A stretch of 64,000 nt of DNA from Cheilinus undulatus (taxonomy: Eukaryota > Chordata > Actinopteri > Labriformes > Labridae). Positions 29,128-40,789 of this stretch are shown here, piece after piece. The notes beneath the pieces are model-generated. The model saw only the letters and a program-made list of their open reading frames with translations, was not told where the DNA came from and did no database searches. Each line of letters opens with the position of its first letter. The stretch's first letter is position 1. A program made the translations under genes and the position numbers. The stretch covers positions 9,794,421 to 9,858,420 of the forward strand of contig NC_054885.1 in assembly GCF_018320785.1 (NCBI RefSeq), read 5' to 3'.

Positions 29128-30220
29128 TAAGTGGTCTCTCCATGCATTCTCATCACCACAGGTGTATAAAGTCGAGCTCCCATGCAGCCTCCACTTACGA
29201 ACATTTGTGCTGTCAAGCATGGTACTGTGATGGATACTATCTTTGCAATAAGACGGTTTGTGTCTTATCTCTGCTGGATATTCAACATCAGCTTTAAGTG
29301 ATATAATAAGAAAGTGGAAGTGTTTAGGAACAACAGCAACTAAGTGGAAGAATTGTGCATTGTAATAATAGTATGGAGCTGTTCTCCTGGGTTTAGTTTG
29401 GGCCTCTTGGCTCCAGTGAAGGCCAATCTTAATGTTTCAGCACACCAAGACATTTAGGACAATGCCATGCTTCCTATTTTGACCTTTTTAAGTCATTATT
29501 TTGACTTTTATCTCATGTTTTGACCTTTTTCAACTACTAACTTTGAGTTTTATCTAGGTTTTTTTTTTTTTTACCCTTAAAACTCATGTCCTTTAATCTA
29601 AATTTCATATTTTGACTTTTAAAATTCATTAATTTAAAATGTAATCTCATAATTTGACATTTTGAACTCACTATTTCTATGTTTATCTCATATTTTATTG
29701 TTAAATGTGATTTTGAATTTTTTCTCAGGTTTGCTGACTATTTCAACTCCTAACGTTGACTTTTATCTCATTTGTTTACCTTTATAATTCATGATTTTGA
29801 ATTTTATTTCACATTTTGACTTTTAAAACTGGTGAATTTGAAATGTTATTTCATATTTTGACCTTTAAAACTCATGATTTTGACTTTTATCTCATTTTTC
29901 GCCTTTTAAATACATTATTTTGACTTAAAATGTCATGTTTTTACCTTTAGAACTTAAAAGTTTGACTTCTTATCTCTGATTTTGTGTTTTTAACTTATCA
30001 CGTTGACCTTTAATCTCAAAATCATTTAGGTTGACACTCAATGGTTAAATATTGACCCTGTTAAGCCCTCAGGTTAGACCCAAATTCAGTACCCGGCCCC
30101 TGCTGTGATTGAGTTTGACACCCCTGCTCTACAGAATGAATGGGCAAAAACTCCCACAGAAATCCAAGATCTTGTGGAAAGCTTTCCAAGAAGAGTGGAA
30201 GCTGTTATAGCTGCAAATGT
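29128..30220 (+). mobile_element. Tc1-like transposon family II, split by a simple-repeat element
   Basis: 5' half 29128-29476 (recognisable: CACCACAGGTGTATAAAG, later the HTH region, and a middle deletion to CTTCAGCACACCAAG-like sequence). The 3' end is at 30129-30220 (GTGGAAAGCTTTCCAAGAAG, then GAAGCTGTTATAGCTGC). The break holds a 650-bp repeat (29477-30128). Heavily decayed. Confidence 0.7.
29477..30128. repeat. GTCAAA-rich tandem repeat element ending GTTTGACACCCCTGCT
   Basis: About 30 degenerate copies of a TTTTGACTTTTATCTCAT-like unit, ending in TTGACACCCCTGCT. The same element occurs in the opposite orientation at 56283-56880. It interrupts a Tc1-like element. Confidence 0.65.
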
Positions 30221-30229
30221 CATTACAGT

Positions 30230-31330
30230 CCCTGTTGGTGTAGTGGTCAGGCGGCTGAATACTTGTGTCCGTATAATATACATGCTATTGCACAAAAATC
30301 TAACTCAGAGTGCTGTTTGGTTACTGTCCTGACTTTTCCCCCAGCACTGCTCACTGAGCGGGTTAGAGTCGCGCCTGTGCAGCAGCTTAAAAGGTCGACA
30401 TCAGCTGTGACGAGAGCAGCCACCTATGCAGAACTGATGGACAGTGAGACCCCTCGTTTAGCCAACACTGCATGTTTTAAAGCGGCTATATGTGTCCTTG
30501 AGCTGTTAGCCTTGTATTCGGCTGACCACAGAGCTCCAGCAGTCACCGTGCGGTAATTAAGGCCCAACATTATCATCTATTCTGACTCATCAGTGCCAAA
30601 AGTGAAAGCTCCTGTTCAGCAGGTAATGAGGAAGACCCTGAGAGGGCTCCGAGGGCCGTTTAGACGTTCTGCAAAACACCTCCCTGAGACTAGTCTGCAT
30701 AATATTCAGCTCTCTTTGCAGAAATGTGGATTTCCTGTATGGATTCCCAAGGTCCCATCCTGGTCCTGTTAACCCGCAGTGCAGGGAACTGAAGGACGAC
30801 TGTTCTCTGCTGAGCTGCATTTCAAGAAATTCACATTTTCTCAACCAAAGCAGTTCTGCAGCAAAGACAAAAAAACCCTCAAAGGACACTGAGAATGATC
30901 TGTTCCCCTTAAAAGATGAAGGTGTAGAAGTAGCATGAGAAAGAAGCGAGGTGAAGCCCTCCGTGACCGAGGCCAGAGGACGCTCATGGAGATGTCCCCG
31001 CTGTTACATAACGGAGCCCTTCTGCCCCACAGAGAGCAGCAGTTCAAAGCTCCCACACTGCTCTGCTTTACATAATGCCCTCTCCTCGTAATGTGACAGC
31101 TAACGGCCACAATTATGCCATTAATTACCCCCCTCAGTCCCATCAGGTGAGGTCAGGTGTCCCAGCAGACGCTCACTTTATGACCCCGTGCATCTGCTCG
31201 GCTCTGCAGGCCCATCCGCTCCATTTCTACCCATCAGCTCAGCCCTCCATCATCGGAATGAGCTCTGAGCACAGGCAGGGACCAGAGGAGACACGCGGTG
31301 CAACATGATTGTGCAATGACAATAAAGGCG
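30230..31330. other. Low-repeat intergenic block, possible conserved non-coding sequence
   Basis: Balanced composition, no transposon, and no open frame with family features. It includes TAATTA-type homeobox sites (for example GTAATTAAGG at about 30555 and CATTAATTAC at about 31119). It ends near GTGCAATGACAATAAAG (about 31312), a common retroelement 3' end. Conservation cannot be tested here. Confidence 0.35.
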
Positions 31331-31857
31331 ATTTATATTGTTATTTTTCCAAACAAATCCTGATCTAGAAGTAGCACCAACAACTCTGCATAACTCTCTG
31401 TTCATTTTGTACCTTTTGACCACATTTTCGTGAAAGCTATGCTCAAGTTTTTGGTTGTTTTGTGTCCTCTTAGAAAGATTTGGTGTCTTTTTCTGTAGTT
31501 TTGTATCCCTGTATGATCATTTTGGTTATCTTGTGACTTTTACTAGCTGATCTCACTCACATATCTTAAAGAAGTTTGATTGAAAGAGCCTCAATAGTAC
31601 TTCAAATGAAGCAGCATCATATTGCCAATGGGACTTACTTGCATGATTTGTTTTCTTTCTTTTTGGAAGGATTTGAGTATGTTTAGTCTTTAATTGTTTC
31701 TATATTAGTTTTCAACGGTCTCATATAGAAGTAGACATAATAGAAATAATATTAAGATGGTTATAAGAATAGAAATTGGGGTAGAAAAGGGAAAATAAAC
31801 TGTTGAACAAGTAAGGGAAATAAAACAAGCCGCCAAAGCGAAGTAAAACCAACCCAC

Positions 31858-32815
31858 TTCTCTTTTAAGATAGTTGTGTTGGCCCCCCTTTTGAAGCTAT
31901 AACAGCCTCTTGTAATATTTGAATTGAGTTTGAATTTGTGCCCATTCATTCTTTAGAGCATGTATGAGGTAAGGCATGAGAAGTCCTGGCTCGCAATCTT
32001 CGTTCCAGTTCATCCCAAAGATGCCTGATGGTTGAGGTCAGGGCTCTGAGCGGGCCAGTCAAGTTTCTCCACACTGATCTCATCAAACCGTGTCTTTATA
32101 GTCCTTGCCTTGTGCACTGGGGTACAGTCATGTTGGAATAGAAAAGGGCCTTCCCCAAACTGTTGCCACACAGTTGTAAAGCATGGCATTGTCCTAAATG
32201 TCTTGGCATGCTGAAGCATTAAGATTGACCATCACTGGAGATAAGGCTGGAGAACCGTCCCATACCATCATCCCTCCTCCACCAAACTTCACAGTTGGCA
32301 TAGTGCAGTCAGACAGGTAATGTTTTCCCAACATCAAAAAACCAAGACTCGCCCATCTGACTGCCAAACAGTGTAAAGTTATTTACCACTTAACAGAACA
32401 CATTTCCACTGTTCCTCAGTCCAGTGTTTGGAAAACCCATTCCATGAAGCTTTTGCCGCACAGTTTTTGGGTTTGCATTTATGCTAGTGGAAGCTCAGAA
32501 CTCTGCAACTATGGATTCAGCAGAGCGTTGGTGACTATTATGCACCATGCATCTTGGCAGTCATTGATTCGCCCTGTGGTTTTATGTAGTCTTATGCTTT
32601 GGGGCTGAGTTGCTGTTGTTCCTAAACGCTTCCACTTTCTAATAGTATCACTCACAGTTGACAGTGAGGGGAGAAATTTCCCAAACTGTCTTAGTGCAAA
32701 GGTGGCATCCATCACAGTACCATGCTTGAAGTTGCTGAGCTCTTGTGGGTCTGATTGAATCCCCTTAAATCAATAATTAACAGGTGTAGCTGAATACTTT
32801 TGCCAGTATAGTGTA
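31858..32815 (-). mobile_element. Tc1-like transposon family II, minus strand, near full length
   Basis: The right end CAGTATAGTGTA (ending 32815) is the typical outer terminal repeat of this family. Reading the minus strand, the order is N-terminal HTH remnants (LSTVSDTIRKWKRLGTTATQ), the middle, then the catalytic block GEGPFLFQHDCTPVHKARTI at about 32150 and LDWPAQSPDLN at about 32050. Several frameshifts and stops; the left terminal repeat is not seen. Confidence 0.8.
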
Positions 32816-32819
32816 TGAT

Positions 32820-33000
32820 AGCAATCCTGCATACTGTAGATAGAAGCATATCTTGCTTATAAACCTTTATGTACCTCTCATTATTAATGGTGCATTCACA
32901 GATGTGCAAGTTACTCATTCCATGGTCACTAATACACCCCAACACCACCACAGATGCTGGCTTTTGAACTTTCAGTGATGCCAATCTGGATGTTTTGTTT
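32820..33000 (-). mobile_element. Tc1-like family I transposase fragment
   Basis: Minus-strand frame contains MASLKVQKPASVVVLGCISD, then GMSNLHICECTINNERYIKVYKQ: the catalytic-domain middle of the same Tc1-like family as 34152-37582. It is only about 180 bp and abuts the outer end of the family II copy. Confidence 0.7.
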
Positions 33001-34150
33001 CCTCTTCAGCCTGGATGATTCAATGGACATTTTTTCCAGATTCAATTTGAAATGTAGACTCGTCTCGGAGACATCAGAGCTTTAGAGACTGACTTTCCTC
33101 CACAAGTGTTAATAGTCACTTCATAAAGCATGTTGGCTGGCCGGTTCAAAAAGACATGATGCAAGCAGGCTAACCACCCATCACTTCCTGGCTCTTGCAG
33201 GGGCTGGAAGGGTCAGCCAATCAGATTCCAGCAGGTGAAGTGCCAGCCTGGGCCCCTCTCTCTGACCTGGGTTAGTCCAGTCCTCCATCATGTTCAGTGG
33301 GCTCTCCTCAGAGGTGAAGAATGAAGCCAGAATGATCTGTGTCTGCTTTCTGTGACTGCATTCGTGAGTGAGTGTCAGTGTGGCTGCCGTCCTGCAGCGG
33401 ATCTTCCAGTCCGGTCCTGAGGTAGCAGCTGTTGCTATTGGGACAGCAGCCAGGTAACCACAGTGCACGCTGGGACGGCAGAGAGGAGGGCCAAGCATTT
33501 GTGATTTATGGGGAGAGTGTGAGAGTGTGTGCAGTTGCTCGTACATGTAAGGAGGTGTGTGTGCATCTGTGTGTAGGTGTGTGTCCTGGCAGCGGCTTCA
33601 GCCGGCTGGCACACAGTTGAAGGTGGGGGGGGTCCTGCAGAGCAGGGGAAGTGAACGGCGGAGAGTCTGACAGGAGGACAGACAGTCGGGGGGACGACCA
33701 CATACACAGGACCATTATTACACAGGACGGGGACCACGGGCTATAAAACTACTACCTCAGTATAAAAATATGAATGCTGGACCACTGTTTGGATCTGTTT
33801 TACCACCCGGAGAGAGGGGAACTACAAAGAAAACGAGTTAATTCAAAAATTAATTTTAATTCATTAAGAAACTAAAAAAGAGTATCCTGTTAAAGCCAGG
33901 CAGCAACACAAGCAGATTTAAAAAACAAGACTAATGACAGGATGATACAGAAGCCCTTAAAGAGACAAACAAGGAGCTTTCAGTTGTTTTTTGAAATCTT
34001 AATGTATTTATTTCAGTATTCCAGTGATAACTTTATTTCTTGAGGTCCTGAAAAAGATCGACAAAATGAGCAAAATAAAATATATATACATGCATGTTAT
34101 TTTAGTATGGAGGCCCTAAGAAAACATGCAATCCCTAGCTTCCCATGAAA
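33000..34150. other. Intergenic region with GT-rich stretch
   Basis: About 33490-33620 is rich in GTGTG on the plus strand, followed by a GC-richer patch to about 33760. Open frames of up to 121 residues have no recognisable features. Confidence 0.4.
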
Positions 34151-34747
34151 ACTACAACCCAAATTCCAAATAAGTTGGGACGCTGTGTAAAACATAACTA
34201 AAATCAGAATGCAATGATTTGCAAATCTCATAAACCCACATTTTATTCACAAAAGAACATAAACAACACATCAGATGTTAAAATGGAAACATTTTACCAT
34301 TTTATGAAAGAATATTTGCTCATTTGGATATGATGGCAGCAACACATCTCAAAAAAGTAGGTACAGGGCAACAAAAGGCTGGAAAAATACCATTAAAAAC
34401 AGCTAAATGAGCATTTTGCAACTACTTTGGTTAATGGGAAACACGTCAGTCACATAACTGGGTATTAAAGGAGCATTTTAGAGAGGCAGTCTTATGTTGT
34501 AGTACTCGACGGTCTTGGTCTTGAGACCGGTCTCAAGACCACATTTTGAATTTCTTGGTCTTGTCTCGGACTTGAAAGCATTTTTACTCGGTCTCAGACT
34601 GGCTGGACTTGGGATTTTCCATCAAAATCGGCCGAGACCAGCACTGATCTGCTATTCTTCAACTTCATTAATGTGATAGTAATAAGAGGCACTAGCTAAA
34701 AAGACAAATAGCTCGGACATGAGTCCATCTTATTTCTAGTCAGAAAG

Positions 34748-35278
34748 TAACCTTGCAAAGCCGATGGATACGCCAGTTTCCTTATTTTTCACTGGCAAAT
34801 CCATCTTGTTAGGCTTCCATCTGAACCGTTTGGGCCCAGTTAGAAAGTGACAGGACCAGTCAGCGACGAGGGGCAGTACTTTCAGACACAGCAGAGTCGT
34901 GACGTAAACAAGCAGCAATAAGAGCTGGTGTAGTTATGGAGGAAGAGATAAGCATGGATGTTGCTAAAGCACCAGTTTTATCAGAGCTTGACAATATTTC
35001 TTTGTTAAAAGAAGAACAAAGAACAGCCATGAGTTGTTTTCTTTTCAAAAACGACAAGTCGAGTACTTACATATCTATAGTCGCCATGTTTCGCGTTATT
35101 CCTCAGTAGCTGCACACATGCAGCTTGATAGCGGCTATGTCACATGTTTTGTTGCTCTTTTTGGCCCGTAGAGATGTGACAAACAGAACGTTCATCCAAT
35201 CACATTCCGAGTTTTTTCAAAGCCTCTGCCTTTTCTCAAACGTTTCCTATTGAAGCTCTGGCATGGCGTGTCAGGTTA
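34748..35278 (+). mobile_element. TAACCT-family transposon, copy A (531 bp, helicase-like first exon)
   Basis: Begins TAACCTTGCAAAGC and ends GTCAGGTTA; flanked by a perfect 9-bp duplication GTCAGAAAG (34739-34747 and 35279-35287). Just inside the left end is a hairpin (GGATACGCCAGT against ACTGGCAAATCC). Then come CCAAT-like and GC-rich promoter-type sequences and an ORF from ATG 34936 to TAG 35107-35109 (57 aa). It starts MEEEISMDVAKAPVLSELD and continues with LKEEQRTAMSCFLF. The latter resembles the region just before the Walker motif of RecQ-like helicases (KEEQ..A...F), an inference. No transposase is present. The copy is nested in a larger composite insertion within a Tc1-like element. 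Confidence 0.8.
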
Positions 35279-35624
35279 GTCAGAAAGACCTCTGACCTCT
35301 TACTTTAGGCCTCATTCACCTGACAAATCTAGATAAACATCTCATTTTCAGATATTAAAAATAATTCCAGACCTGTCATTGGCTTTTAAATACATACAAG
35401 GATTTATTTTTACAAGAAGTTACTTGAACACATTTTTAAGATTTGAGATTTTTGTGTGATGTGCTTTGAAAGAGTTGCAGACACCTTATTTTCATCTGTC
35501 AAATTTATGAAAAAAAAAAACTAAAATTAAGGAGAGAATGCTTTTTACTGCTCAACCTTGTCATGTTTTTTCAAAATTGATTTGTTTTTTTACTTTTTAT
35601 TTTTCATCTTTTTTCATTTTTACA

Positions 35625-36105
35625 AAAACAGCGGGGGCTATACAGTCATCCCGCCCATTGTTCAAGGTTCTCAGTCTGGCTACAATGGTTCCACCGTTCT
35701 CTTGTATTGAAACCATCTGTCCCAGCGATGGTTGAGGGTTTTTGTTATAAATGTCAGAAGGTGAGTCAGTTTTTCCAGAGAGTATATTTCCTCTAAAATT
35801 GTGAGCCACTGGGCTATTCCTTGGGGGTCACTTTTCAGCCAGCTTCTCACGATGGCCTTTTTGCATGCGAGAATCATTATTTTGAAGAGATACATGTCCT
35901 TTTTAGGGATGTAGTCTCCTGGGGGTAAGCCCAGGTATAGCACCCTGGGTATCCCCATCACAAAAATCTTTTCCAGGATCTGGGTAACTCCTTCCCAAAA
36001 TGTCTGAATTTTCATACATGACCAGAAGATATGAGAACGAGTGGCAAACGTATGACCACATTTCCTCCAGCAATGTTGTTGTATGTCACTGTGTTTAGTC
36101 AAAAT
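35625..36105 (-). mobile_element. L1/Tx1-like LINE ORF2 C-terminal fragment
   Basis: Minus-strand ORF 36102-35680 (140 aa) reads RSHIFWSCMKIQTFWEGV, then LYLGLPPGDYIPKKDMYLFKIMILACKKAI and WLTILEEIYSLEKLT. This is the conserved tail found downstream of the reverse transcriptase in fish L1/Tx1-type elements (CCHC-like HxxxxC region). It is truncated at both ends, so a dead 5'-truncated or recombined copy. Confidence 0.7.
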
Positions 36106-37612
36106 TGATTTTTATGGTCTTGCTCTTGACTCGGTCTCGACCCCCTAAAGTCTTGGTCTTGTCTTGGTCTCGGTGCACTCTGGTCTTGGGCATGGCTTGG
36201 TCTTGAACAGTGTGGTTTTGAGAACAATACTAGCAGAGTCTCTCGGAAGTAAAGATGGGCAGATGTTCACCAATCTGCACAAAGCTGCATCTAAAAATTG
36301 TGGAGCAATTCCAGAAAAAATGCTCCTCAGTGTAACATTGCAAAGATTATGTAAATCCCACCATCTACAGTTCATAATAACATCAAAAGATTCGAAGCAT
36401 CTGAAGAAATTACTGCACAAGGGACAAAACCAAAGGTCAAAATTGGATGCTGGTGACCTTCGGGCCCTCAGGTGGCACTGCATTAAAAACAGACATAATT
36501 CTGTACTGGAAATCACTACATGGTCTCAGGATCACTTCCAGAAACCAATGTCTGACAACCAAGGTTATGACAGGTGTGGATTTTCATTCAGTGTTTAGTG
36601 TTAGTTTCAGAAATTTCATCAAGTTTTTAACTGCTGCTTTGTTAGTTTAGTTTAGTTTTTGCTAAATGGTTTGTTTTAGTGTAGTTTTTTTTTTTGTTTA
36701 AATAAGTTTTAGTGTTAGATTTTGCTTTTTCAGAAATAAAGAGATTCTAGTGAGGGACAAGACCGAAAGGGGTCAGAAAAAGTAAACATATAATTTTCAA
36801 ACTCTTTACTTTTCATTCTTTTTATTTATTCAAATTAAATGCTTGAATACAACTCAAGTACTAATCAGGCAATTTTAAACCCCCTCCATTCCAAAGGCAC
36901 ATTTTTAAGCACAGAATTTATTTTTTGCTAGTTTTAATATTTTTTGTAAAGCTTATTTTTATTTAATTCAGTCAACCAAATCGTAGTTTAACTTATTTAG
37001 TTAGTTCTAGTAAACTTAAATAATCTTGCTGTCAACACAGTTGCCATGCCTTCCACAAATGTAAGTTAAAGCTTAACGTGAAAATAAGACGCTCTATGTG
37101 AACACAATCAGAAATTGTGCTGTCTTCTCTGGGCCGAAGTTCATTTAAAATGCATGGAAAAAAACGTTCTGTGGTCAAATGGGTCAAAATTTTAAATGCA
37201 TCCTGGAAACCACGAACGCTGTTCATATGCTCCCATCCAGGGAAGGCCTTGCATATTTCAGCAAGACAATGCTAAACCACATCCACCACAACAGCATGGC
37301 TTCTTAGTAGGAGATTCAAGGTGCTGAGCTGGCCCTGCCAGCAGTCCAGCCCTCTCACCGATAGGAAACATTTGGTGCATTGTAAAACAAAAAAAAATTG
37401 ACAAAGAAAGCCCAGGACTGTTGAAAAGCAGCTAGAATCCTAAATCAGACAAGAATGGGACAGCATTCCTCTCCTAAAACTCCAGCGACTGGTCCCCTCA
37501 TATCCCAGACTGTTGTTAAAAGAATAGCTACACAATGGTAATCATGGCCTTGCCCACACTTTTTTGAGATGTGCTGCTACTTACCAGTGTTGTTATGCAA
37601 AGATTTGAATAC

Positions 37613-38104
37613 TAACCTTCACACATCCATCTGGAAAACCTCCCATAGACGGTGTTTGGGAAAGGGCAGAGACATTCTGTCTGGCACATCTTTACGGGCC
37701 AATCAGAGCAACAAAACACGTGACGTAGCTGCTACCGAAGTGTGCTGTTACCGACTAAATAAATTCCATAGATAGCTGCATAATGCTAACCGTGGTGACT
37801 GTAGACATGTCAGTGCCGGCCTTTGTCGTTTTTGAAAAGAGAAAAAAAATCACTGCTGTTGTTTGTCCTGATGAAACTGGCACTTTAGCAGCATCCACGC
37901 TAATGTTTTCTGCCATAATTGCACCAGCCTCTTGTCGCTGCTTGCCTACGTCATGAGTCTGCCATACCAAAAAGTACTGCCCCTTGTTGCTGATTGGTCC
38001 TGTTACTTTCTATCCAGGCCCAAACGGTTTAGACGGAAACTTTGCAAGATGGATTCGCCAGTAAGAAACACGGAAACGGCGAATCCTTATGCTTTGCAAA
38101 GTTA
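37613..38104 (-). mobile_element. TAACCT-family transposon, copy B (492 bp)
   Basis: Left end TAACCT at 37613, right end GCAAAGTTA at 38104. Flanks TTTGAATAC (37604-37612) and TAAGAATAC (38105-38113) match at 7 of 9 positions. It is inverted relative to copy A. The ORF on the minus strand (ATG near 37916) starts IMAENISVDAAKVPV, then diverges by indels. It retains CCAAT boxes (CCAATCA near 37691; ATTGG near 38003) and the subterminal hairpin. It lies just beyond the decayed 3' end of a Tc1-like element. Confidence 0.75.
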
Positions 38105-38113
38105 TAAGAATAC

Positions 38114-39582
38114 TAGATATCGCTAGAAAATATGGTGTAATGAAATGCATGGATGCACTGTATGTCTGCTAAGGGCTTGTGTGCAATCTAAAGAGCACCT
38201 AAATCCTTTATTTTTAAGCCCAGGAGCCAGTTCTACCTGTAATTTGTCGTTCATGTACATCATTAACTTAAATCTAAGATATATTAATTTCTGTTTCCTG
38301 AAAAGGTTATTGATGGCGGTAACTACCATGTTGAGCAGAGGGAATGAAAACAAAATGTACCTGAGGATGCTGCAGAGGCGAGGAACTGTTATAATGACTT
38401 TAAATGAAGGATGCACTTTATTGTTTGTGTTGGATGGATCCCCAACAAGACCATTAAAAAACACTAAATTTTCATTCCAGAGACAACAGAGATCTTGCTG
38501 CAAACCATGATGTAAACAGGTGGAAATCACTTTTTTTGTCTTCCTGCCATGCAGCAGTGTGTTTTTTGTCTTTTTTTAAATGCCGTGATTCCCCATCCTC
38601 TCTCTCTGATTAAAGCCATAATTTATCACGGACAAAGCCGGAGTCCTCTTTGTTCTGTGCAAAGGACAGTGAGACTGAGGGCCTGCCAGACTGCAGCTCC
38701 TGCACCCCTGCACTGTGGCATCAGTATTCAGGGCCCGTTCACGGACACGGCGTTCTCTGAGCTGACGGTGGCTTCCCTGCGCTCCATCCCCCCGTCACAC
38801 CACCAGAGGGCAGAGCACGGCGCTGCATTTCTGCATCATGCATCCTGGAGCACTCTGTGCATGTAGCCTACTTTGGTTCTTCCTCTTTATCTGTGTCTTT
38901 TTCTTTTTAAGCGGCCCTCCATTCAGAGGCGGATTTAAGAGCTTCACTTGTGTATAAAGCAGCAGTGACATCTCAGACTCCTCGGAGTTTTTTATCCAGG
39001 AAATGTTGAAGCTTCATTGTGCTGTTATCAGCAGTGGGGGTGATGTGAATGTGTCATTTCAGACTATGTTTGCTCCAATGATTTTTTTTTCTTTTTCACT
39101 TGGTTGACCGTGCTTATAGCTCTGTGATGCCACTCAACTCTGCATGACCCAAAAATAACCCGGGGTGAGCGCAGTCAGCAACTGTTCTCTGGTCAGCACA
39201 AACAACAGGCCTCATCCCTCTCTCTCAGCCTTCCTCTCTCTCTCTATCACAGGAATGCACATGCAGATATAATGTTTGCACGCACAGGAGTAAAGATAAA
39301 CATTCCTCAGCACACATATTTCAGGTTGCATTATATTTTCAGGGCATTAATTCACAAAGAGTAAGCGTATACTGCTGCAGCCTCCGTCTCAGCCACTTAA
39401 AGTTGGAGGTATCAGTGGTGGAGGCTTCAGGTGACGCTCCCACACTGCTCCCATGGGTGCTTTCTTCTTCTCTGTCCCAGAACGTCGTCCAGTAAAGTCA
39501 GAGAAAGGTCATTAGTCGGTTTGATGTGAGGTTATGTAACATCGCAGCCCGGGAAGAGACACAAAGCCAGGGCAGGGTGAGG

Positions 39583-39613
<31 letters not shown>

Positions 39614-39950
39614 TGTTTGCTCTTAATATTCTCGGCCAGGAGGAGTCTTATCTCCTCACCTGGCCATCAACCCTCCTTCAATACCTCCATCCCCAGTGAC
39701 CCCACCCCAGCACTGCAGAGAGACTTTGATCACCACAACTGAACAAATAAAAAGAGAAAGGAAGGAAGAGAAGGAGTGGGACAAAAAGGTAAGAATAAGG
39801 GGGTCAAATGATGATTAGCATATGTGCACTCTTGAAGATTTCTAGACACCAAAGTAGCAGAAAAACAACAGAAACCAACAGGATGATGAGAATTATTTTT
39901 ACATCACAAGATAAAGGAATCCAGTCCTGACATTTTCAGCAGCTGTACAC
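38114..39950. other. Low-repeat intergenic block
   Basis: Apart from the (GA)n run at 39584-39613, no repeats are seen. The part 38580-39480 is compositionally balanced with TGATTAAAGCC and GGCATTAATTCAC-like AT cores. It may hold conserved regulatory sequence; no gene is visible. Confidence 0.35.
39584..39613. repeat. (GA)n microsatellite
   Basis: About 14 uninterrupted AG dinucleotides. Confidence 0.85.
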
Positions 39951-39954
39951 CTGG

Positions 39955-40315
39955 AAAGGCCGTGTCAGGTATGGGAGCATATGCCGGTTCGGCACTTTGC
40001 CGTGTCGACCTTGGTCCTGTACTGCCCTGGCATTCTGATAGTCATCGTCCCATGCCCCCATCTCTTTAGATATCCTCCCAGCTGTCCCCTCCATGACATG
40101 TGCACCTGGACAGACCATCGGGTCCAAGGCACCCAGAATGCAATGAGCTGGATCAGGCCTGGGAGGCAGCTGACCCTTCCCATCCTTGCTGTCCTGAGCA
40201 CATCAGCATTAGACACACGGTCTTGCCAACGATACCCAAAGAAAAGTCGTCACAAAGGTGTCCAGTCGGCACCTCTGGCTGTCAGTCAGCAACCATCGTT
40301 TCTCTTATAAGATAT
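39955..40315 (-). mobile_element. 3' fragment of the same non-LTR element
   Basis: Parallel to 43846-44190: both have GTGTCGACC(C/T)TGGTCCTGTACT, a clustered CCTCCC(A/T)GCTG region and CGATACCCAAAGA in the same order and orientation. No reverse transcriptase core. 5'-truncated copy. Confidence 0.65.
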
Positions 40316-40789
40316 TCAATGCTAATAATATAAGTGTTAGCTCTGGAGCTTTGTCCACCTCCGTTACCATGCCAAGACATAAAAAATGAAAAGATTTGAC
40401 TCTTTGAGGGCATGTCTGGCTTCCTCCTCTTCCTCTCCCTCCGTGATGAGCCAAAGGGAGAAGAAGAGGAGGAGGAGGTGAGGGGGGAGGATATGTTGCT
40501 TCATCAAACACCTGCACAGTGAATCACGCTGTCAGGAGCTAAAACATAACAGTATCATGTCAGTAGCTAGTCAGTAGATTTTAAGATTTATTTGTGTTTT
40601 CAATTTTATTTAAAGGTTTTTAGTCAAAATCAGCTGTGATTTTGTCCATGTGTGTTTTTCAACTATTTTTTTGTATAATTTACGGGGCAAAATTTGTCTT
40701 TCTTCTCAGCTAAAATGTTTTATTGGCTTCAACTGGGCGAATGGTGTCAATAGCATTGGTCCACCACGGGTTAAATGTGGACTATGTGG

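Larger units (their letters stand above)
34490..36232. mobile_element. Composite insertion with GGTCTTGGTCTTG-type ends
   Basis: Lies inside the Tc1-like family I element between two GCAG tetramers (34486-34489 and 36233-36236). Both ends consist of inverted, highly repetitive TCTTGGTCTTG / GGTCTCG sequence (34503-34660 and 36110-36215). The centre holds transposon copy A (34748-35278) and an L1-like fragment (35625-36105). I recognise the end sequence as a common fish repeat but cannot assign a class. Confidence 0.5.
34152..37582 (+). mobile_element. Tc1-like transposon family I, decayed and interrupted
   Basis: Left terminus TACAACCCAAATTCC at 34152, with non-coding 5' sequence to 34489. 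The element resumes at 36233 with transposase-like DNA to about 37582. The frame starting near 36240 holds remnants of the N-terminal helix-turn-helix part (LRALRWHCIKNRHN is recognisable), and 37130-37500 holds fragments of the catalytic domain. Interruptions: a composite insertion at 34490-36232 and a TTTAGT-rich repeat at about 36573-37025. The right terminus is lost. Many frameshifts; non-functional. Confidence 0.7.

Noticed and set aside
33181-33740. Overlapping open frames of 100-121 residues near a GT-rich stretch
   Set aside because: Low-complexity composition, overlapping on both strands, no domain, no splice signals.
36145-36598. 144- and 123-residue frames
   Set aside because: The plus frame is a decayed Tc1-like transposase N-terminus; the minus frame is its shadow.
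38123-38530. 135- and 121-residue frames on both strands
   Set aside because: Mutual shadows with no recognisable motif and no repeat or gene support.
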